Shown here: piece by piece, positions 53,468 through 63,189 of the stretch | Numbering within the stretch: the stretch's first letter is position 1 | Layout: every line of letters starts with the position of its first letter | Assembly (NCBI RefSeq): GCF_016650635.1 | Contig: NZ_JAEKFI010000002.1 | Location: 62,001-126,000 of the forward strand | Length of the DNA: 64,000 bases | Source of the DNA: Pseudomonas sp. TH43 | GTDB lineage: Bacteria > Pseudomonadota > Gammaproteobacteria > Pseudomonadales > Pseudomonadaceae | Direction: 5' to 3' | Program-made: the position numbers and the translations under genes | Notes under the pieces: model-generated | Told to the model about the DNA's origin: nothing | The model's input: the letters and a program-made list of their open reading frames with translations, nothing else | Databases searched by the model: none

Positions 53468-53896
53468 TCAGGCCGGAACGCCCAGAATGATGTGCGAAGC
53501 CTTGATCACAGCAGTCGCGCTGACGCCTTTGGCGAGGCCCAGTTCAACAACGGCATCGCGAGTTACGATCGAGTAAACCTTGGAACCGCCGGCCAGTTCG
53601 ATCACCACTTCAGCGTTGACCGCGCCATCAGTGACGCTCAGCACTTTGCCTTCCAGGCAGTTGCGCGCCGAGAGACGAATGTCGCTGGATTCGGTCATCA
53701 ACATTACCCATGGCGCCTTGACCAGTGCGACAGCCTCTTTGCCGACGGCAATGCCGAGGTTCTTGATGCTTTCCATGGTCACGACGGCAACCAATTGCTC
53801 ACCGCCCGACAGGGTCAAAACCACTTCGGCGTTGACGGCGCCGGCCTGAACATTGCTGACTTTGCCTTTGAATACGTTGCGTGCACTGACTTTCAT
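53468..53896 (-). CDS. di-Mop/TOBE molybdate-binding protein
   Basis: A 142-residue cytosolic molbindin made of two tandem Mop domains. Each starts with SARNxxxGKV (SARNVFKGKVSNVQAGAVNA and SARNCLEGKVLSVTDGAVNA) and ends with an A(V/T)AxVKAxxVML or AVIKASHIILG segment. Such proteins bind and store molybdate or tungstate. No mod transport genes are adjacent. The GGCGCCCGTC leader ahead of the ATG gives no clear regulatory signal. Confidence 0.9.
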   Translation of the reverse strand: MKVSARNVFKGKVSNVQAGAVNAEVVLTLSGGEQLVAVVTMESIKNLGIAVGKEAVALVKAPWVMLMTESSDIRLSARNCLEGKVLSVTDGAVNAEVVIELAGGSKVYSIVTRDAVVELGLAKGVSATAVIKASHIILGVPA

Positions 53897-53991
53897 GACG
53901 GGCGCCCTTTTTTTGACTTTAGAGTTAGGAAACGGCGTGCATCATCGAAGTTGACGCTATATAAAAACAACTACAGCGCTGCGCTCTGTTG

Positions 53992-54345
53992 TCACGCCTG
54001 CACGTAAACCCATGCATCGACCCCAGACTTTAGCAGCACGCTGACGCGTTTGTAGTCCGCCACTTCGTATTCATCCGCAGCAGCCAGTTCCTCTGCAGTA
54101 ATTCGGAAAACCGTGCCGACAATCTCGTCGGCCGCATTGCCGCTTTCCTGCACGATCGGGTGATGGGTTTTGCCGCTGGTGGCGAGCACGGCAGGATCGG
54201 TAATCTCGACCATTTGCTGTCTGTAGCCCGGCAGACTGTCCGCGCGACCCTCCAACTCACGGCCAAAGTTGGACAGCTGCACGGCGCGATCCTGCAAAGT
54301 GCCGTAGGAAAACAGCAGCACGGTTTGGGGTGTCGGGTGGGTCAT
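53992..54345 (-). CDS. gamma-glutamylcyclotransferase-like (AIG2) protein
   Basis: A 117-residue protein with the family's substrate loop FSYGTLQDRAVQLSNFGRE, a PGYRQQMVEI strand and VGTVFRITAEELAAADEYE, which supplies the catalytic glutamate region. Such enzymes release 5-oxoproline from gamma-glutamyl amines. It begins 9 bp after the M24 peptidase stop, so the two are probably co-transcribed. Confidence 0.87.
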   Translation of the reverse strand: MTHPTPQTVLLFSYGTLQDRAVQLSNFGRELEGRADSLPGYRQQMVEITDPAVLATSGKTHHPIVQESGNAADEIVGTVFRITAEELAAADEYEVADYKRVSVLLKSGVDAWVYVQA

Positions 54346-54354
54346 GAGGTTTCC

Positions 54355-55035
54355 TTAAATGAGCAAGTCTTCGTAAAACGCGCCGAACGGCCGTTGCGGG
54401 TGAGCAATCTGGATTTCCAGTATCCATACACCGGCATTCGGGGCCTGATCGAAGTCGCCCAGATCGCCGCCACGATGAATCGCATGAGGAAAGTCACTGA
54501 CCCGGTGGCCCTTGATGTTGAGGTTCAGCACCCAACCCATCGCCTCGGCCTGGTCGCTGGCATAGCGGTACAGTTCGACACCGGAAACACCTTCGCGCCA
54601 GAAAGCTTCGACGCGGTCGAACAGTTCCTTGGCAGCTGCCGCACAGGCAATCATCTCCGGGTCGGAGCCTGTGGTGTAGGTCGCGCCCGCATCGCCTTCG
54701 TGCCCATGCCAGACCACGCCCATGTCGATAAAGAAAATGTCCTCTTCACCCAACACCGGATCACCCTCAGAGCGCTGTTTGAAGGTCTTCAGCGTGTTGG
54801 CGCCGAAACGGATCAACAGCGGATGCCAGATCCGGTCCATGCCCAGTTCAGCGAGGATTTCCTTGCCGCGGGCGATCGCTTCGGACTCAAGCATGCCGGG
54901 TTTGATCACTTTGGCAATGGCGTCGACGGCTTCCCAGGTCAGTTGCTGGGCACGGCTCATCGTTTCCAGTACAAAACGATCGCCGACCGCTTCCTTGCCG
55001 CTCAAGGCGGTTTTTTCGCTCAGGGCTGTGGTCAT
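54355..55035 (-). CDS. M24-family metallopeptidase-like protein
   Basis: A 226-residue protein with the pita-bread fold of aminopeptidase P / methionine aminopeptidase. FIDMGVVWHGHEGDAGATYTTG carries two aspartate metal ligands, KGHRVSDFPHAIHRGGDLGD the histidine region, and ILEIQIAH a glutamate. It lacks the N-terminal creatinase domain of Xaa-Pro peptidases, so it is a short form. Its substrate is unknown. It is paired with the AIG2-like gene. Confidence 0.83.
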   Translation of the reverse strand: MTTALSEKTALSGKEAVGDRFVLETMSRAQQLTWEAVDAIAKVIKPGMLESEAIARGKEILAELGMDRIWHPLLIRFGANTLKTFKQRSEGDPVLGEEDIFFIDMGVVWHGHEGDAGATYTTGSDPEMIACAAAAKELFDRVEAFWREGVSGVELYRYASDQAEAMGWVLNLNIKGHRVSDFPHAIHRGGDLGDFDQAPNAGVWILEIQIAHPQRPFGAFYEDLLI

Positions 55036-55118
55036 TTACGGGTTCCTCATGGCTGCGCTGTATAGTTTTTTATATTGCGAAACGCCGATAAAGATACAGC
55101 CATGACACAAAGTGTCAA

Positions 55119-56003
55119 TTACTCTTCTGCACGCACCACGCCGCGCTCCTCCAGCAAGCGCACAAACATGCTCAAACTGCGCGACACCGTGCCCCGTCGC
55201 CACACCAGCCAAGTGGTCAGATAACGAAAGTCCGCCGCCAACGGCCAAACGCTGACCGTCGCACTGCCCGGCATGCTCTGGAGCATTTTGCGCGGCATCA
55301 ACGCCAGCCCGGCACCCGCGCTCACGCAAGCGAGCATGCCGTGGTAAGACTCCATCTCGAAGATCTTGCCCGGCACGGCGGCGTCGGTGCTGAACCATTT
55401 TTCGAAGTGATGACGATAGGAACAGTTGGAGCGGAAGGCATAAATGTTCTCGCCGTTCACGTCCGCTGCGCGCTGAACGGGCGCGTGATGCAGCGGCGCG
55501 ATGATGACCATTTCTTCTTCGAAAGCCGGCACGCCTTCCAGCGTCGGGTGCAGCACCGGGCCATCGACGAACGCCGCCGCAAGACGCCCGGACAGCACGC
55601 CGTCGATCATCGTCCCCGAAGGCCCGGTGGACAGGTCGAGATCGACTTTCGGGTGCAACTGGTTATACGCGGCGAGCAATTCGGGAATACGCACCGCCGC
55701 GGTACTTTCCAGCGAACCCAGCGGGAACGCGCCTTGCGGCTCCTCGCCCGCCACGGTCGCCCGCGCCTCTTGGACCAGGTCGAGAATGCGCCGCGCATAC
55801 TCAAGAAAACTCCAGCCTGCCGGTGACAGGCGCAAACGGCTTTTTTCGCGAATAAACAGATCAACGCCCAGATCCTGCTCAAGCTGTTTGATCCGCGTGG
55901 TCAGGTTCGACGGCACACGGTGAATCTGCGCGGCGGCGGCGCTGATGCTGCCGTGCTCGGCAACGGCTTTGAAGATTTCCAGTTGCACCAGATCCACGGT
56001 CAT
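55119..56003 (-). CDS. LysR-family transcriptional regulator
   Basis: A 294-residue regulator. The HTH is at residues 1-60 ([36 protein letters not shown]). The effector domain starts near 88 ([20 protein letters not shown]). ATG 56003 is used because upstream codons (to 56060) lack family similarity. It is divergent from the dehydrogenase at 56101 with a 97-bp gap and probably controls it. Confidence 0.9.
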   Translation of the reverse strand: MTVDLVQLEIFKAVAEHGSISAAAAQIHRVPSNLTTRIKQLEQDLGVDLFIREKSRLRLSPAGWSFLEYARRILDLVQEARATVAGEEPQGAFPLGSLESTAAVRIPELLAAYNQLHPKVDLDLSTGPSGTMIDGVLSGRLAAAFVDGPVLHPTLEGVPAFEEEMVIIAPLHHAPVQRAADVNGENIYAFRSNCSYRHHFEKWFSTDAAVPGKIFEMESYHGMLACVSAGAGLALMPRKMLQSMPGSATVSVWPLAADFRYLTTWLVWRRGTVSRSLSMFVRLLEERGVVRAEE

Positions 56004-56100
56004 TCTCCAAACGTGAAAGAAACGATCTTTATTATTCAGTTTCCAGAAAACAAATGCCACCCTACTCTAGGCCCATCCACTGAACACGCAGGACGACGCC

Positions 56101-57492
56101 ATGAGCCAGATTTCCAGCCAGACCCACGCCATTTCGATCAACCCCGCCACCGGCAAGCAGATCGGCCACTACGCCTTTGAATCCGCGACCGCCCTCGACG
56201 CTGCGCTGACCCGCGCCGCTTACGGATTCGGAAAGTGGAAGCGCAAGCCGCTGCAGGATCGTTCGCGCTTGCTGAGCGCCCTCGCCGCCGCATTGCGCGA
56301 AACGGCTGAAGCGATGGCAACCATGATCACCCTGGAGATGGGCAAGCCGATTGCTCAGGCACGCGGTGAAATCGAGAAGTGCGCCAAGCTCTGCGAGTGG
56401 TACGCCGAACACGGCCCGGCCATGCTTGATGCTGAACCGACCCAGGTCGAAGGTGGCAAGGCGCGCATTGAGTACCGCCCGCTCGGCCCTATCCTCGCGG
56501 TGATGCCGTGGAACTTCCCGATCTGGCAAGTGCTGCGCGGCGCAGTGCCGGCGCTGATCGCGGGCAACACTTATGTGCTCAAGCACGCGCCGAACGTGAT
56601 GGGCAGCGCCTATTTGTTGCGCGATGCCTTCACCCGCGCCGGTTTTGCCGACGGTGTGTTTGAAGTAATCAACGTCACCCCGGAAGGCGTTTCCAGCGCC
56701 ATCGCCGATCCGCGCATCGCCGCTGTAACCCTGACCGGCAGCGTCCGCGCTGGCATGGCCATCGGTGCTCAGGCCGGTGCCGCGCTGAAAAAATGCGTGC
56801 TGGAATTGGGCGGTTCCGATCCGTTTATCGTGCTTAACGATGCGGATCTCGACGAAGCCGTGCAAGCCGCCGTCATCGGTCGCTACCAGAACTCCGGGCA
56901 GGTCTGCGCCGCCGCCAAGCGCCTGATCATCGAAGAAGGCGTGGTCGAGGAGTTCACCCGCAAATTCGTCGAAGCCACACGCAAATTGAAGGTTGGCGAC
57001 CCGCTGGCCGCCGACACCTACATCGGCCCGATGGCGCGTTTCGATCTGCGCGATGAATTGGATCAGCAGGTGCGCGACACCCTTGAGGAAGGCGCGACCC
57101 TGCTGCTCGGCGGCGGCAAATCCGCAGGTGCCGGCAACTATTACGAGCCGACCGTGCTGGCCAACGTCACCGATCGCATGACCTCGTTCAAACAGGAACT
57201 GTTCGGCCCGGTCGCCTCGATCATCACCGCTCGCGATTGCGCCCATGCCGTGGCCTTGGCCAACGACAGCGAATTTGGTCTGACCGCCACGATTTACACC
57301 GCCAACGTTCAACTGGCCCAACAACTGACCAGCGAACTGGAAACCGGCGGCGTGTTCATCAATGGCTACTCCGCCAGCGACCCACGCGTGACCTTCGGTG
57401 GCGTGAAGAAAAGCGGTTTCGGCCGCGAACTGTCGCACTTCGGCGTACGCGAGTTCTGCAATGCGCAAACCGTGTGGCTGGATCGCAAGTAA
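56101..57492 (+). CDS. NAD(P)-dependent (succinate-)semialdehyde dehydrogenase, Sad/GabD-like
   Basis: A 463-residue aldehyde dehydrogenase. It has VMPWNFPIWQVLR in the cofactor site, the base Glu235 in CVLELGGSDPF, and the nucleophile Cys269 in NSGQVCAAAKR. The VFINGYSASDPRVTFGGVKKSGFGRE end resembles the Sad/YneI group that oxidises succinic semialdehyde. It is divergently transcribed from a LysR regulator. The exact aldehyde is inferred. Confidence 0.9.
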   Translation: MSQISSQTHAISINPATGKQIGHYAFESATALDAALTRAAYGFGKWKRKPLQDRSRLLSALAAALRETAEAMATMITLEMGKPIAQARGEIEKCAKLCEWYAEHGPAMLDAEPTQVEGGKARIEYRPLGPILAVMPWNFPIWQVLRGAVPALIAGNTYVLKHAPNVMGSAYLLRDAFTRAGFADGVFEVINVTPEGVSSAIADPRIAAVTLTGSVRAGMAIGAQAGAALKKCVLELGGSDPFIVLNDADLDEAVQAAVIGRYQNSGQVCAAAKRLIIEEGVVEEFTRKFVEATRKLKVGDPLAADTYIGPMARFDLRDELDQQVRDTLEEGATLLLGGGKSAGAGNYYEPTVLANVTDRMTSFKQELFGPVASIITARDCAHAVALANDSEFGLTATIYTANVQLAQQLTSELETGGVFINGYSASDPRVTFGGVKKSGFGRELSHFGVREFCNAQTVWLDRK

Positions 57493-57550
57493 TCCGCAAA
57501 CCCACAAGGTCTTGCGCAACGGACTCAGATCCATTCACAACACAAAAACC

Positions 57551-58571
57551 GTAGGAGCAAAGCTTGCTCGCGAAGGGGCCGTGTCAGTTAACCCCTTGTT
57601 GACTGAAACACCGCTTTCGCGAGCAAGCTCGGCTCCTACAGGGTTTTGTGCTGGTAGCTCAGATTCCATTCACAACGCCAAAACCGTAGGAGCAAAGCTT
57701 GCTCGCGAAGGGGCCGGTCAGTTAACCCCGTTGTCGACTGATAGACCGCTTTCGCGAGCAAGCTCGGCTCCTACAAAGGTTTGTGCTGTTGGCTCAGATT
57801 TCACTCACAACACCAAAACCGTAGGAGCAAAGCTTGCTCGCGAAGGGGCCGTGTCAGTTAACCCCGTTGTCGACTGATAGACCGCTTTCGCGAGCAAGCT
57901 CGGCTCCTACAAAGGTTTGTGCTGATGGCTCCGATTTCATTCACAACGCAAAACCGTAGGAGCAAAGCTTGCTCGCGAAGGGGCCGGTCAGTTAACCCCG
58001 TTGTCGACTGACACACCGCTTTCGCGAGCAAGCTCGGCTCCTACAAAGGTTTGTGCTGAGAACTCAGATTTCACTCACAACGCCAAAACCGTAGGAGCAA
58101 AGCTTGCTCGCGAAGGGGCCGTGTCAGTTAACACCGTTGTCGACTGAAACACCGCTTTCGCGAGCAAGCTCGGCTCCTACAAAGGTTTGTGCTGATGGCT
58201 CAGATTTCACTCACAACACAAAACCGTAGGAGCAAAGCTTGCTCGCGAAGGGGCCGGTCAGTTAACCCCGTTGTCGACTGACACACCGCTTTCGCGAGCA
58301 AGCTCGGCTCCTACAAAGGTTTGTGCTGTTGGCTCGGATTTCACTCATAACGCAAAACCGTAGGAGCAAAGCTTGCTCGCGATGGGGCCGTGTCAGTTAA
58401 CACCGTTGTCGACTGACACACCGCTTTCGCGAGCAAGCTCGGCTCCTACAAAGGTTTGTGCTGAGGAATCAGATTTCATTCACAACACAAAAACCGTAGG
58501 AGCAAAGCTTGCTCGCGAAGGGGCCGGTCAGTTAATGCCGTTGTTGACTGATAGACCGCTTTCGCGAGCAA
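57551..58571. repeat. tandem array of eight REPINs with a 135-bp period
   Basis: GTAGGAGCAAAGCTTGCTCG starts at 57551, 57686, 57821, 57956, 58091, 58226, 58360 and 58496. Each copy continues with a spacer (GGGGCC..GTCAGTTAA..CC) and an inverted right arm CGAGCAAGCTCGGCTCCTAC, then about 45 bp of linker (AAAGGTTTGTGCTG...TCACAAC). Units differ at a few positions and by deletion of GT after GGGGCC in alternate copies. The eighth copy loses its right end near 58571. It is not coding, although short open frames run through it. Confidence 0.95.
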
Positions 58572-58791
58572 ACGCAATCAGCATGGGCCTGCAGGTATTT
58601 CAATCAGGTGATGTCGCGGCGTCGGGCCTTCAGCGCCGAGAACCCGCGACCACAAAGCCAAAACCCAAACCCAATCGATATTGATTCCAAGAAAAGCCAA
58701 CCTGTAGTCGTCAGCCAAGTTGCCCAATAGCCTCAGCCTTCTATAGTGATCAAGTCCCCCTGCCCTTGCGGCCTGATGTCGAGCGTTGTCC

Positions 58792-59388
58792 ATGGTCAAC
58801 ACCGAGCACCTGATCATCTGTGAGCATTGCGACTGTGTGTATGAAAAAGTCGTACTGGCCAAACACCAGAAAACCCTCTGCGCCCGCTGCGGCGGTGTGC
58901 TCCAGCGCTATAACGGTTTGACGGTGGAGCAACGCCTGGCCCTGACTTTCACCGCGGCCATGTTGTGGTTGTTCGCCAATTTCTATCCGGTGATGAGCAT
59001 CAGCCTCAAAGGCCTGAAAAACAGCGCCACACTGTGGGATTCGGTGCTGGCGTTGAGTCAGGGGCCGATTACGTTCATGGCAATGGTCGCGGCGATTTCG
59101 ATCATCATTGCCCCGGCGTTTCAACTGGTGTTGCTGGTCTGGGTACTGAGTTTCGCCCTCCGCTCGCAACGCGCACCGGGCTTCAAACTGTGCATGCGCT
59201 GGCTGGAAACCCTGCGGCCGTGGAGCATGCTCGAAGTGTGTCTGCTGGGGGCGATGGTGGCGGTGTTCAAACTTGCCGGCCTGCTCGACGTGTTGCCCGG
59301 CATCGGCTTGTTCGCACTGGCCGTGCTGAGCTTGATGATGATCCGCATTGCCGGTCGCGACATCCGTGACCTCTGGGACATTCTATGA
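58792..59388 (+). CDS. paraquat-inducible protein A-like membrane protein, first half
   Basis: A 198-residue protein. An N-terminal zinc-ribbon-like segment (CEHCDCVYEKVVLAKHQ...CARCGG) is followed by four helices starting near residue 45 (LALTFTAAMLWLFANFYPVM). This is one half of the PqiA fold. In E. coli PqiA both halves are one chain, while here they are two genes overlapping by four bases (ATGA). ATG 58792 is used; upstream TTG 58786 is less likely. PqiA works with PqiB/PqiC in lipid movement between membranes. Confidence 0.85.
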   Translation: MVNTEHLIICEHCDCVYEKVVLAKHQKTLCARCGGVLQRYNGLTVEQRLALTFTAAMLWLFANFYPVMSISLKGLKNSATLWDSVLALSQGPITFMAMVAAISIIIAPAFQLVLLVWVLSFALRSQRAPGFKLCMRWLETLRPWSMLEVCLLGAMVAVFKLAGLLDVLPGIGLFALAVLSLMMIRIAGRDIRDLWDIL

Positions 59389-60071
59389 AGCGACCACCGA
59401 CTGCCAGCGAACTCAATCTGTGCCTGTGCCACAGTTGCGGACTGGCCTGCGACATGTCCGACGAGCCGCACCAATGCCCGCGCTGTGATGCGCCGCTGCA
59501 TCGGCGCAAGACCAACTCGCTGACGCGCACCTGGGCCTACATGCTCGCCGCACTGGCGTTTTACATACCGGCCAATCTGCTGCCGGTGATGAACACCAGC
59601 ATGCTCGGCAGCGGTGCCGACAGCACGATCATGAGTGGCGTGCTGGAGTTTTGGGAAGGCGGCGCCTGGGACATTGCGCTGATCATTTTCATCGCCAGCA
59701 TCGCCGTGCCGGGGATCAAGTTCGTCGCCCTGACACTGCTGCTGACGACCGTACAGCGCGACAGCGCCTGGGCGCGCAAGGAACGCTCGAAGCTGTACCG
59801 TTTCGTCGAGTTGATCGGCTATTGGTCGATGCTCGACGTCCTCGTCGTGGCACTGGTCGCAGCGTTGGTGAAGTTTCAGGCGCTGGGCGATATCGAACCG
59901 CGACCGGGCATTCTGTTCTTTGGCCTGGTCGTGGTGTTCACCATGCTAGCGGCGATGAGCTTCGATCCACGCCTGATCTGGGACAAGGACGTCGACACCT
60001 CGCTCAGCGACGAAGAACCTCAAGCAGCACCTGCAACGGATGGCGCAGTGCCTGATCCGACTGGCGCTTGA
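59385..60071 (+). CDS. paraquat-inducible protein A-like membrane protein, second half
   Basis: A 228-residue protein with a second zinc ribbon (CHSCGLACDM...CPRCDAPLHRR) and four helices (YMLAALAFYIPANLLPVMNT, IIFIASIAVPGIKFVALTLL and others), ending in an acidic, alanine-rich tail. It is coupled to the first half. Pseudomonas loci of this kind usually continue with PqiB (MCE-domain) and PqiC genes, but here none follows. The last 68 bp overlap the 3' end of the convergent YdiJ-like gene. Confidence 0.85.
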   Translation: MKRPPTASELNLCLCHSCGLACDMSDEPHQCPRCDAPLHRRKTNSLTRTWAYMLAALAFYIPANLLPVMNTSMLGSGADSTIMSGVLEFWEGGAWDIALIIFIASIAVPGIKFVALTLLLTTVQRDSAWARKERSKLYRFVELIGYWSMLDVLVVALVAALVKFQALGDIEPRPGILFFGLVVVFTMLAAMSFDPRLIWDKDVDTSLSDEEPQAAPATDGAVPDPTGA

Positions 60072-63030
60072 CCTGGATGCGGCAGGAATAACCGGTGGCC
60101 AGTGCTTCGCCCTTCTCCGCCGGCGCCTCGACCTGACGCGCCCACGACTGCTCGTAGATCACCGCCGACGTTTCGCGGTTGCGCGCCTCATGCCCGTAAG
60201 TGCCGGACATGCCACAGCAGCCGGTGGCCTGCGTCGCCAGTTGCAAACCGACACGGTCGAACACCTGCTCCCACTGGCGGGTGGCGGCCGGGACATTGGT
60301 TTTCTCGGTGCAGTGCGCGAGCAGTCGGAACGACGCGGTTTTGGCCTGAAGTGCCTGCTCCGGCATGACGTTGAGTAACCACTCCTGCACCAGCGCGACT
60401 TCCGGGCATTGCTGCATGCCCGGCACTTTCAGGTATTCCTGGCGATACACCAGGGTCATCGCCGGATCGAGCCCGAGCAAAGGCACGCCAATGTCCGCCA
60501 ATTCACGTAACTGCCGGGCATTGCGCAGGGCCGCGCGGTTGAATGCCGAGAGAAAGCCCTGCACATGCAACGGCTTGCCGTTGGCGCTGAACGGCGCCAG
60601 ATAGACCTGATAACCGAGACGTGAAATCAGCTCGACCAGATCGGCCAGCAACGGAGCTTCGAAGTAGCGGGTAAACGCGTCCTGCACCAACACTACGCTG
60701 CGTTCGCGTTGCGCCGGGGTCAGCGTCGACAAGGTCGCCACCGTCGCCGGCCGCACCTGCCAACGACGCATCGCCGCATGGAAATCGAAACGGCTGAGCA
60801 AGGGCACATCGACCATGCCACCGACGCGCTCCAGAACGCCGCGAATCAGCGCCGCGCCCATCAAACCGTTGTACAGCGCCGGAATGCGCGCCATGTACGG
60901 AATGCTGTACTCCAGCGAGGCAATCAGATAATCCCGCGCCGGGCGCAGATAACGACCGTGATACAGCTCGAGAAAGCGCGAACGAAACTCCGGCACGTTG
61001 ACCTTCACCGGGCACTGGCCCGAGCAGGATTTGCACGCCAGACACCCGGCCATGGCGTCATACACTTCATGGGAGAAGTCTTCGGTTTGCGTGCGGGTGT
61101 TGCGCCAGCGCTGCCACAACGTGCTGAAAAACGCCGGCTTGCGAATGGCCTCCGACAGCACGTCGACACCCGCCTCGCCCTGCAACCGCAGCCACTCACG
61201 GATCAACGAGGCGCGGCCCTTGGGCGACTGTGCGCGTTCACGCGTGGCTTTCCACGACGGGCACATCGCGTCATCGGGATCAAAGTTGTAGCAGGCGCCA
61301 TTGCCGTTGCAATGCATGGCGGCACCGTAGTCCTGCCAGACTTTCTCGTCGATCTGCCGATCCAGCTCGCCACGCAGGGTCACCTCATCGATTTTCAGCA
61401 GCTTCGCATCGGTGTTGGCCGGGGTAGCGATCTTGCCCGGATTGAACTGATTGAACGGGTCAAACGCGGCCTTCAGCGCTTGCAGCGCCGGGTACAGATC
61501 ACCGAAAAATGCCGGCGCGTACTCCGACCGCAGACCTTTACCGTGCTCGCCCCAGAGCAGGCCGCCGTAGCGCTGGGTCAACGCGGCAACGCCGTCGGAC
61601 ACCGGGCGCACCAGCGCCGCCTGCTGCGGGTCTTTCATGTCGAGAATCGGCCGCACGTGCAGTACGCCGGCATCGACGTGGCCGAACATGCCGTACTGCA
61701 AGCCGTGGCTGTCGAGCAAATCGCGCAGCTCAGCGATGTATTCCGCGAGGTGTTGCGGCGGTACAGCGGTGTCTTCGACAAACGGTTGCGGCCGCGCTTC
61801 ACCGGCGACGTTGCCGAGCAGGCCGACCGCGCGTTTACGCATACCGTAAACCTTGCTCACCGCCGCTTGCCCGACTGCCAGCGTGTGACCCAATCGCTCG
61901 ACGGTTCGATCGCTGCTCAAGTGCTCGATGAACGACTCGACCCGACGCTGCAGGTCTTCTGGGTCATCCCCGCAAAATTCAACGAGGTTGATGCCCAGGG
62001 TCGGCCGCTCGGCACTTTGCGGAAAATACTCCGCGACGCCGTGCCAGACGATGTCCTGCATCGCCAACAGCAACACTTTCGAGTCGACGGTTTCGATCGA
62101 CAGCGGCTTGAGCGCCATCAGCGCCCGCGCATCGCGCAATGCGTCCATGAACCCGGCGTAGCGGATGTTAACCAGCATCGTGTGTTTGGGGATCGGCAGC
62201 ACATTGAGCCGCGCCTCGACGACAAAACCCAGCGAACCTTCCGCACCGCAGAGCACGCTGTTGAGGTTGAAGCGCTGGTCGGCCTCGCGCAGATGCGCGA
62301 GGTCGTAACCGGTCAGGCAGCGGTTCAGATCAGGAAAGCGTTGCTTGATCAGTTCGCCCTGCTCATCAATGATCTGTCGCGCGCAACGGTAGACTTCGCC
62401 GACCCGATCTTCACGGGCACACAGTGCGCTCAGTTCGCTTTCCTCAAGCGGCAGACCGTGCAGACGCTCGCCGCCGCGCAGGATCATGTCGAGTTCAAGC
62501 ACATGGTCGCGGGTCTTGCCATAGGTGCAACTGCCCTGGCCGCTGGCGTCGGTGTTGATCATGCCGCCGACGGTCGCGCGGTTGGAGGTTGACAGCTCCG
62601 GAGCGAAAAACAGCCCGGCGGACTTCAGCGCCGCATTGAGCTGATCCTTGACCACCCCGGCCTGCACGCGCACCCAGCGCTGCTCGACGTTGATCTCCAG
62701 AATGCGGTTCATGTGCCGCGACAGGTCGACAACGATGCCGTCGGTCAACGATTGGCCATTGGTTCCCGTGCCGCCGCCGCGCGGGGTGATCACCACCTGT
62801 TGGTATGCAGGCTCAGCGATCAGCCGTGCCACCCGCGCGACGTCGTCGGCATCCATGGGAAACACCGCCGCTTGCGGCAGGCGTTGATAGATCGAGTTAT
62901 CGGTTGCGAGCACCACGCGACTGGCGTAATCGGCGCTGATTTCACCGCGAAAGCCGCTGGCCTTGAGGGCTTTGAGGAACTGCTGATAATCGGTGGTCAG
63001 TGCGGTGGCGGGCGACAGCTGGGCAATCAT
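60004..63030 (-). CDS. ydiJ: FAD-binding and Fe-S oxidoreductase, YdiJ-like (D-2-hydroxyacid dehydrogenase type)
   Basis: A 1,008-residue fusion protein. Residues about 45-270 form a PCMH-type FAD domain (VITPRGGGTGTNGQSLTDGI, GMINTDASGQGSCTYGKTRD), followed by the FAD oxidase C-terminal domain to about 540. Then come a 4Fe-4S region with CNGNGACYNFDPDDAMCPSW and CLACKSCSGQCPVKVNVPEF, and a C-terminal CCG-type domain (TQATGCCGMSGTYGHEARNR). E. coli YdiJ has the same size and order and oxidises D-2-hydroxyglutarate. It is divergent from a LysR regulator and overlaps PqiA-2 at its 3' end. Confidence 0.92.
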   Translation of the reverse strand: MIAQLSPATALTTDYQQFLKALKASGFRGEISADYASRVVLATDNSIYQRLPQAAVFPMDADDVARVARLIAEPAYQQVVITPRGGGTGTNGQSLTDGIVVDLSRHMNRILEINVEQRWVRVQAGVVKDQLNAALKSAGLFFAPELSTSNRATVGGMINTDASGQGSCTYGKTRDHVLELDMILRGGERLHGLPLEESELSALCAREDRVGEVYRCARQIIDEQGELIKQRFPDLNRCLTGYDLAHLREADQRFNLNSVLCGAEGSLGFVVEARLNVLPIPKHTMLVNIRYAGFMDALRDARALMALKPLSIETVDSKVLLLAMQDIVWHGVAEYFPQSAERPTLGINLVEFCGDDPEDLQRRVESFIEHLSSDRTVERLGHTLAVGQAAVSKVYGMRKRAVGLLGNVAGEARPQPFVEDTAVPPQHLAEYIAELRDLLDSHGLQYGMFGHVDAGVLHVRPILDMKDPQQAALVRPVSDGVAALTQRYGGLLWGEHGKGLRSEYAPAFFGDLYPALQALKAAFDPFNQFNPGKIATPANTDAKLLKIDEVTLRGELDRQIDEKVWQDYGAAMHCNGNGACYNFDPDDAMCPSWKATRERAQSPKGRASLIREWLRLQGEAGVDVLSEAIRKPAFFSTLWQRWRNTRTQTEDFSHEVYDAMAGCLACKSCSGQCPVKVNVPEFRSRFLELYHGRYLRPARDYLIASLEYSIPYMARIPALYNGLMGAALIRGVLERVGGMVDVPLLSRFDFHAAMRRWQVRPATVATLSTLTPAQRERSVVLVQDAFTRYFEAPLLADLVELISRLGYQVYLAPFSANGKPLHVQGFLSAFNRAALRNARQLRELADIGVPLLGLDPAMTLVYRQEYLKVPGMQQCPEVALVQEWLLNVMPEQALQAKTASFRLLAHCTEKTNVPAATRQWEQVFDRVGLQLATQATGCCGMSGTYGHEARNRETSAVIYEQSWARQVEAPAEKGEALATGYSCRIQVKRQSDQALRHPLQVLLEVLRR

Positions 63031-63189
63031 CGGTCGGGGTATCTCAGGTCAAAATCAGGCGATGTGGCGGTGAACAGTTGTACGCAACGAATGATTGCGT
63101 CAGGCTCCGCCATCTAATGGTGCCCATGTTCATTGCTGGCGAACATTGGGACAACCGTAAATTCCACCCGCTATTGATGACTTTTGCGA

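Noticed and set aside
57551..58571. CRISPR array
   Set aside because: The period is 135 bp, each unit is an inverted REP pair with nearly constant sequence throughout, there are no variable spacers and no cas genes.
57461..58684. Short open frames inside the REPIN array
   Set aside because: They repeat the REP-encoded peptide and have no ribosome binding sites or conservation expected of genes.
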